Below are positions 25,501 through 34,500 of a stretch of 64,000 nucleotides of DNA, in pieces. Source of the DNA: Achatina immaculata. Lineage: Eukaryota > Mollusca > Gastropoda > Stylommatophora > Achatinidae. The notes under the pieces are model-generated. The model was not told the DNA's origin, did no database searches, and saw nothing but the letters and a program-made list of their open reading frames with translations. The DNA lies in the NCBI GenBank assembly GCA_009760885.1, contig CM019715.1:20512503-20576502 (forward strand), written 5' to 3'. Numbering within the stretch: the first letter of the stretch is position 1; each line of letters begins with the position of its first letter. The translations under genes and the position numbers were made by a program.

Positions 25501-28500
25501 AAGTGGGAAAGTGAGCAGTAGAGAGAGGGAAAGTGAGCAGTATAGAGTGGGAAAGTGAGCAGTAGAGAGAGGGAAAGTGGGAAAGTGAGCAGTAGAGAGA
25601 GGGAAAGTGGGTATTAGAGGGAGGGAAAGTGAGCAGTAGAGATAAGGAAAATGAGCAGTAGAGAGGGAAAGTGGGAAGTGAGCAGTAGAGAGAGGGAAAG
25701 TGGGAAAGTGAGCAGTAGAGAGAGGGAAAGTGAGCAGTAGAGAGAAGGAAAGTGAGCAGTAGAGATAAGGAAAGTGAGCAATAGAGAGAGGGAAAGTGGG
25801 AAGTGAGCAGTAGAGAGAGGGAAAGTGGGAAAGTGAGCAGTAAAGAAAGAGAAAGTGAGTAGTAGAGAGAGAGAGAGCAGTAGATAGAGAGAAAGTGAGC
25901 AGTGGAGAGAGAGAAAGTGAGCAGTAAAGGGATTGACAGTGACCATTAGAGAGCAGGAGAGCGAGCAGTAGAGAGAGAGAAAGTGAGCAGTAGAGAGCGG
26001 AAGAGCGAGCAGTAGAGAGAGGGAAAGTGAGCATTAGAGAGCGGGAGAGTGAGCAGTAGACAGAGGGAAAGTGAGCAGTAGAGAGCAGAAGAGCGAGCAG
26101 TAGAGAGAGGGAAAGTGGGTATTAGAGGGAGGGAAAGTGAGCAGTATAGAGAGGGGAAAGTGAGCAGTAGAGAGAGGGAAAGTGAGCAGTATAGAGTGGG
26201 AAAGTGAGCAGTAGAGAGAGGGAAAGTGGGAAAGTGAGCAGTAGAGAGAGGGAAAGTGGGTATTAGAGGGAGGGAAAGTGAGCAGTAGAGATAAGGAAAA
26301 TGAGCAGTAGAGAGAGGGAAAGTGGGAAAGTGAGCAGTAGAGAGAGGGAAAGTGGGAAAGTGAGCAGTAGAGAGAGGGAAAGTGAGCAGTAGAGATAAGG
26401 AAAGTGAGCAGTAGAGATAAGGAAAGTGAGCAATAGAGAGAAGGAAAGTGGGCAGTAGAGAGAGGGAAAGTGGGAAAGTGAGCAATAGAGAGAGGGAAAG
26501 TGGGTATTAGAGGGAGGGAAAGTGAGCAGTAGAGAGAGGGAAAGTGAGCAGTAGAGAGAGAAAGTGAGCAGTAGAGAGAGGGAAAGTGAGCAGTAGAGAG
26601 AGGGTTAGTGAGCAGTAGAGAGAGAGAAAGTGAGCAGTAGAGAGAGAAAGTGAGCAGTAGAGAGAGGGAAAGTGGGTATTAGAGGGAGGGAAAGTGAGCA
26701 GTAGAGAGAGGGAAAGTGCACAGTAGAGAGAGGGAAAGTGAGCAGTAGAGATAAGGAAAGTGAGCAGTAGAGAGAGGGAAAGTGAGCAGTAGAGAGGAAA
26801 GTGAGCAGTAGAGATAAGGAAAGTGAGCAGTAGAGAGAGGGAAAGTGAGCAGTAGAGATAAGGAAAGTGAGCAGTAGAGGGAGGGAAAGTGAGCAGTAGA
26901 GAGAGGGAAAGTGGGTATTAGAGGGAGGGAAAGTGAGCAGTAGAGAGAGGGAAAGTGGGCAGTAGAGAGAGAAAGTGAGCAGTAGAGAGAGGGAAAGTGA
27001 GCAGTAGAGATAAGGAAAGTGAGCAGTAGAGAGAGGGAAAGTGAGCAGTAGAGAGAGGGAAAGTGGGTATTAGAGGGAGGGAAAGTGAGCAGTAGAGAGA
27101 GGGAAAGTGGGTATTAGAGGGAGGGAAAGTGAGCAGTAGAGAGAGGGAAAGTGGGCAGTAGAGAGGGAAAGTGAGCAGTAGAGAGAGGGAAAGTGAGCAG
27201 TAGAGATAAGGAAAGTGAGCAGTAGAGAGAGGGAAAGTGAGCAGTAGAGAGAGAAAGTGAACAGTACAGAGAGAGAGAGAAAGTGAACAGTACAGAGAGA
27301 GAGAGAGAACAGTAGAAGGTGAGAACTAGAGAGAAAGTGAGAAGCAGAGAAAGGTAGTGAGATGTAAGAGATAGTGAGATGTAAAGAGAGATAGTGAGAA
27401 GTAGAGAGAAATATAAAGTGATCAGTAAAAAGAGAGAGAGAAAGTAGTAGTAGAGAGAGGTAGGTTTGTTGTTAATGCTCTAGGACCAAACTGTTTTCTT
27501 GCCTGTTCCAATGATGATGGGATTGATAGAGTTATGATTATTTGCTTTCTCATTTCATGAGATGCACATGAAAGACAGGACTACATCTCATCATTCAAAT
27601 CCGGTACCTGGCTTCTCACTGAGTTGTACTGTCATCTGGATCCCTACTATATTCATTGACCTGTCGACATACAGCATGTTTATAGGAACGGTGTGAAGAA
27701 GAAACAGGAAAGATTAGCTGGTTTCAAAATGAATAGCTGTTTTCCCATACAGACTTCTGAAAATGGGAAATAGAATCTTAATGGGAAAGGGACCATAGGA
27801 ATATACACTGCAGAAATAAATGCATTAACCAGCAGTGAACTGTTAACAGTATGTTATGTAGAAGAATATAAGACCCAATAACTGTGGCTTGGCTATATAC
27901 CATGATTATTGTATGAAAACTTCACATGAAGAAGGTTTAAGCACTGAAAATATACTGTTCTAAAAAAAAGAAATGCAACACTACTTTAGTCATAATGGAC
28001 ACCAAATTTAAAACTTGTATCGAAATTTTATTTTATGGAATTAACGTTTCATTCTTGGCATGAAGAAACTTTGTTTCGTGTTTAGTAAGTTTCATGGGAT
28101 TCTCGTGAACCTGTCACGAGTTATTGTCAAAAATGCTGTTTTGACTAGTGTCGCTTTTCCATGATCATGAATCATCTGCTGAGTACAATTCAGGTCAGCT
28201 CTTGAAGTTGATGTCCAAGTGAATGTTTCAGGCAATTTGCCCTTGTCTGATCAGCAAACTTCAGTTTAAATCACATCATATTTGTTGTGTTTCTTTTTTT
28301 GAACAGTATAGATTATAAGCTGAGAGAAGTGAATAGATGGTTTTTTTGTTATACAGATCATCTAGAATGTTTTTACTTATAGGTCTGTGAACGATTTCTG
28401 ATGTCTCTGTTTCAGAGCAGTACAGAAAACGGGAAGAAAGAAAGGAGGAGGAGGAGAAAAAGAGACAGGATGAAGAGAAACAAAAACAGGAAGAAGAGAA

Positions 28501-31500
28501 GAAAAAAGAAGAAGAGGAGAAGAAAACACAAGAAGAAGATGAGAAAAAACAAGATGAGGGCCAAGATGAGAAAACCAATCCACAAGTGACACCTGAGCTC
28601 ACATGTGATAATGGTAAGATTGATCAGACATAAGAACTGTTTGGCTGTGTTGCACAATCATAGTAAGATTGATCAGAGATAAGAGCTGTTTGACTTTTAT
28701 ATAGAATCATAGTAAGATTGATCAAAGATAAGAAATGTTTGGCTACAATGTGCAATCATAGTAAGATTGATCAAAGATAAGAACAGTTTGGCTGTGATGA
28801 GCAGTCATAGTAAGATTGGTTAAAGATAAAAGTTGTTTGACTGTGATATACAGTGATAGTAAGATTGATCAAAAATAGGAACTGCTTGACTGTACACTCT
28901 TATAGTGATATACAGTCAAGGATCACTGGCTGTAACTGTTGCCCTGATAATGCTTTCCTTCATATCTCACTGTTGTCTTTTGTGGATTTTCTTCTTAGAC
29001 TGCTTGTTAAAAATATAACTTATTTTCATGTATTAAATTTAAGCACAGAAAATATACTGTTCTAAAAAAAAGAAATGCAACACTACTTTAGTCATAATGG
29101 ACGCCAAATTTAAAACTTGTATCGAAATTTTATTTTATGGAATTAACGTTTCATTCTTGGCATGAAGAAACTTTGTTTTGTGTTTAGTAAGTTTCATGGG
29201 ATTCTCGTGAACCTGTCACGAGTTATTGTCAAAAATGCTGTTTTGACTAGTGTCGCTTTTCTGTGCTCATGAATCATCTGCTGAGTACAATTCAGGTCAG
29301 CTCTTGAAGTTGATGTCCAAGTGAATGTTTCAGGCAATTTGCCCTTGTCTGATCAGCAAACTTCAGTTTAAATCACATCATATTTGTTGTGTTTCTTTTT
29401 TTGAACAGTATAGATTATAAGCTGAGAGAAGTGAATAGATGGTTTTTTTGTTATACAGATCATCTAGAATGTTTTTACTTATAGGTCTGTGAACGATTTC
29501 TGATGTCTCTGTTTCAGAGCAGTACAGAAAACGGGAAGAAAGAAAGGAGGAGGAGGAGAAAAAGAGACAGGATGAAGAGAAACAAAAACAGGAAGAAGAG
29601 AAGAAAAAAGAAGAAGAGGAGAAGAAAACACAAGAAGAAGATGAGAAAAAACAAGAAGAGGGCCAAGATGAGAAAACCAGTCCACAAGTGACACCTGAGC
29701 TCACATGTGATAATGGTAAGATTGATCAGACATAAGAACTGTTTGGCTGTGTTGCACAATCATAGTAAGATTGATCAGAGATAAGAGCTGTTTGACTTTT
29801 ATATAGAATCATAGTAAGATTGATCAAAGATAAGAAATGTTTGGCTACAATGTGCAATCATAGTAAGATTGATCAAAGATAAGAACAGTTTGGCTGTGAT
29901 GAGCAGTCATAGTAAGATTGGTTAAAGATAAAAGTTGTTTGACTGTGATATACAGTGATAGTAAGATTGATCAAAAATAGGAACTGCTTGACTGTACACT
30001 CTTATAGTGATATACAGTCAAGGATCACTGGCTGTAACTGTTGCCCTGATAATGCTTTCCTTCATATCTCACTGTTGTCTTTTGTGGATTTTCTTCTTAG
30101 ACTGCTTGTTAAAAATATAACTTATTTTCATGTATTAAATTTTAGTTCAGAAATTTCACGCTGCAATTGAAATTAAAAATATGTTAGTTATGAAGGAAAT
30201 GGCAGGAGCTTTTTAACGCTCTTGCTGGCATACTTCTATTTGAGTCTTCTTCGTCGCCACATGTTGTAGAGCGGGAGTTGGGCTTGAGGCCAACAACCTC
30301 ATCCTGGCAACTCTAGATGGGAAAGAACCCTGCCATTATGGAATCTTGCAACAGTTGTAACTGAACATCAAAGGATGCCAACTCTGCATGCATTGGCAAC
30401 AATCAAAAATTCATTGGCCCCAAAAGCATAACAAAAATCGGATTTTGGAATGTAAGAGCGGTGGCCACAACAACAAAAACTAAAAAAAAAAGGTAATAAA
30501 AGGAATGGATAGACATCACCTGGATGTGTTGGGTATCAGTGAAATGCGATGGCCAGAAGCAGGGAAAAGAACGCTGGAAAACCATAAGTTAAGAATATAT
30601 TCCGGCAGAGATGATGGGAAATACCAAGAAGGAGTGGGTATAATTATGTCATCTGTGGCAGCAAATAGCCTTTCAGAATGGGAACCAGTGAACAGTCGTA
30701 TCATAAGAGCACGATATAAAATAAGGCACGGAAGAATGACAGTCATACAGTGCTATGCACCCACGAACGATGCAGATGACGAAGTAAAAAGATTTCTATC
30801 ACCAACTGCAACAGCTCATCAGCAAAGTACCTAAACTCGACATCTTAATTGTCATGGGAGACGTCAACACCAAGGTAGGAAAAGATAACACCGACATCGA
30901 AAAAGTAATGGGGAAAGAAGGAATTGATGCAGTAAATCAGAATGGAGAAAGATTAATTGAAGTATGTCAAACAGAGGGCATGGTCATTGGAGGAACAATA
31001 TTTCCACACAAAGAAATACATAAAACAACTTGGATATCTCCAGATGATAGAACCAGAAATCAGATAGATCATTTTTGTATTAGAAAGCAGTACAGAACAT
31101 CTCTGATAGATGTAAGAGCATATAGAGGTGCAGATGTCAGCAGTAATCACAATCTGTGTATAGGGAGGATAAGACTTAAACTGAAAAGCCAACACAAGAA
31201 ATCAGTACTCAGAAAGATAAACAGTCATAGCCTACAAGAAAAAAAATACCAGCAGTAATTTTAGTCTGGAACTTACCAAACATTTCGCACCACTCGACGA
31301 GGTAAACGAGACAGATATAGATGAATTGTGGAATTCATACAGCACAGCCATAATCACAGCAGCAAAAGCAAGTGCTGGGCTGCAGTCAACAAGTAGAAAA
31401 GCATAGTTATCAGATAACACATGCATGAAAGAAGAGCAGCCAAATTAGCCATGTTGAATGTAAAGACAGATCTTGGAAAAGTTTTGGCAAAACCACCATA

Positions 31501-34500
31501 CAAAGAACTAGACAAGTAAAAAGTTCAGCTAGAAGAGACAAAAGAGAATATATGGACAATATAACAAAAGAAGCAAAAAATGCAGCAAAAACAGAAGATA
31601 GCAAAACTCTATATAACATGCAGAAGAAGCTATCAAATGCTATTACCTCCAGAGAAAGACCGGTCTTTAGCAAAACAGGCAACCTATTAACTTCAAGTAA
31701 AGACCAAAAGCAAAGATGAGTCGAACACTTCCAAGAAATACTTAATCAACCACACCCAAATGAATTAATAAATCTTGAAACCGATTTACCAGTTCCACAA
31801 CTATATGTCAACTTAGATGAAGTTACACTGAATGAAATTGAAGCAAGTGAATCTAATGGCTAACAACAAAGCTGCAGGTGAAGATGAAATAACAGTCAAA
31901 ATGTTAAAAGCTATTAAAAATGACAACATGAGCCAGCTACAAGGCAACCTCAGTGACTGCAATAACTGGAAGGGTGTAATCTTACTATCAGTTGTGTCAA
32001 AGGTGTTTTGTAAGGTGATTCTGAATAGAATTAAAGATGTAGTGGATGCTGCAATGAGAGAAGAACAGGCAGGATTTTGAAAAGGGAGAAGCTGTCTCGA
32101 CCAGATCTTTACTCTGAGAATAATACTTGAGGAACATATTGAAAAGCAAAAACCATTAATCCTGAACTTTATAGACTTTAAAAAGGCATTTGATAACATA
32201 CACAGAGATTCCTTGTGGAGAATTTTAAAAATTATATGGAATACCATATAAAATTGTCAACATCATTAGAGATCTCTACAATGGATATGTTTGTGCAGTC
32301 AAAACAGAAGGAGGAATGAGCGAATGGTTCCAGATTGAAATAGTCATGAAACAAGGATGTATATTATCTCCTTGCTTTTTGGAATTGCTATAGACTTTAT
32401 AATGAAAATATTCTGTACTGGTAAAACTGGCATTGATTGGGTACATGGAACTCAAATAGAAGATCTTGATTTTGCTGATGACATAACTCTTATCAGTGAC
32501 AATGTGAAATTGATGCAGGAAAAAACAGATTCCCTGTCTTCCTTGGCTAGCAAAATAGGTCTTGAAATTAACAAAGACAAAACAAAAATTATAAAATGTC
32601 TCATTAATCAAGAATGAAAAATGTACGTAGAAGAAACAGCTGTTGATGAAGTAAACCAATTTGCATACCTAGGCAGCTACATAGACCAGGATAATGACAC
32701 CAGGACACTGTTAGGATTCGAATTGCAAAAGCAGCATTGTCCTTCAAAAATCTTGAGAACATAAGGTATTCAAAAGTTATAAGCACAAAAACCAAGTTAA
32801 GCTTATTCGATTCAAATGTAATATCTACCCTCATTTATGCATGCGAAAGCTGGAAATTAACTAAATAAATAGACAAGAAATTAGACTCTTTTGAAAACAA
32901 ATGCCTCAGGAAAATACTTGGTATAAAGTGGAATGAATTCAAGAACAATGCAGAGATAAGACAGATGAGCAAACAACAACAAGTCTCATGGGTGATCAGA
33001 AAAAGAATATGGACATACATAGGCCATGTGATGAGAAGAAACAATCAGAGAATACCAAAACAGATATCAAGTGGAACACAACAGGCTGAAGAAAAAGAGG
33101 TCGACCATGTGAAATTCTAAAGAGGACATTGTTAAGAGAAGCCAGTTTAGTGGGCATAACATCCCTTGATGAAGTTGAAAAACTCGCCGAAAACAGGAGA
33201 ACTTGGCAAACAACTATATGAGGCCTATGTGACATTTAATGGCACAGAAAGGATGTAAGAAGTTATGAAGGATTGTCATCCATGCACTCCGGACACATCC
33301 ATAAGTGCTCCCAACTTTGTTTGCTGACCATATATCCACAACTCTTGATGTTCATGTTTCACCATGGTGAACTTCACCCGCAGCTGCTTCATTCTTAACA
33401 GTGATGCCAATTCACAGTTGTTAGTGAAGTCCTTTGTTTGACCAGCTTCTCTTATAGTACTGATAATGTCTTTAAAACCCATTGCCTGTCCTTCCTCCAT
33501 GATAGCTGAGTCAGCCAACTGATCTGCTCTTTTGTTTCCCCTGATGCCAGCCAGCATGGATTGGTACAAAAATGAAGATATGTGACATTAGGGCCATTTT
33601 TATCTTAGAGATTGTTATCTTGATCAAGGTGCTGAAGATCCATGCTTGAGTGTACATAGTCTTGTGACTTGAGCCAGCTGAGAGCTTTTGTCATAGCTGT
33701 GGCTTGTGTGTAGTCTTGTGACAAGCCAGCTCAGAGCTTTTGTCATGGCTGTGGCTTGTGTATAGTCTTGTGACTTGAGCCAGCTGAGAGCTTTTGTCAT
33801 GGCCGTGGCTTGTGTGTAGTCTTGTGACTTGAGCCAGCTCAGAGCTTTTGTCATGGCTGTGGCTTGTGTATAGTCTTGTGACTTGAGCCGGCTCAGAGCT
33901 TTTGTCATGGCCGTGGCTTGTGTATAGTCTTGTGACTTGAGCCGGCTCAGAGCTTTTGTCATGGCTGTGGCTTGTGTATAGTCTTGTGACTTGAGCCAGC
34001 TGAGAGCTTTTGTCATGGCTGTGGCTTATGTATAGTCTTGTGACTTGAGCCAGCTCAGAGCTTTTGTCGTGGCCGTGGCTTGTGTGTAGTCTTGTGACTT
34101 GAGCCAGCTGAGAGCTTTTGTCATGGCCGTGGCTTGTGTATAGTCTTGTGACTTGAGCCAGCTCAGAGCTTTTGTCATGGCCGTGGCTTGTGTATAGTCT
34201 TGTGACTTGAGCCAGCTCAGAGCTTTTGTCATGGCCGTGGCTTGTGTGTAGTCTTGTGACTTGAGCCAGCTCAGAGCTTTTGTCATGGCCGTGGCTTGTG
34301 TATAGTCTTGTGACTTGAGCCAGCTGAGAGCTTTTGTCATGGCCATGGCTTGTGTATAGTCTTGTGACTTGAGCCAGCTCAGAGCTTTTGTCATGGCTGT
34401 GGCTTGTGTATAGTCTTGTGATTTGAGCCAGCTCAGAGCTTTTGTCATGGCCATGGTTTATGTATAGTCTTGTGATTTGAGCCAGCTCAGAGCTTTTGTC

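Larger units (their letters stand above)
27936..30139. repeat. 1102-bp tandem duplication carrying ANKMY2 exon 11
   Basis: Units 27936-29037 and 29038-30139. Homology at the joints is about three bases (TTT). Differences are few (for example CACCAAATT/CGCCAAATT). Each unit holds the exon, its flanks and the following minisatellite. Confidence 0.93.

Noticed and set aside
24447..26485. Long minus-strand open frames over the intron 9 and intron 10 arrays
   Set aside because: Repeats in tandem lacking stops; they overlap a firmly assigned ANKMY2 exon on the other strand.
28276..28657. Minus-strand frames of Ser/Phe-rich type opposite exon 11
   Set aside because: Antisense shadow of the Glu/Lys-rich exon, which has proper splice sites and phase on the plus strand.
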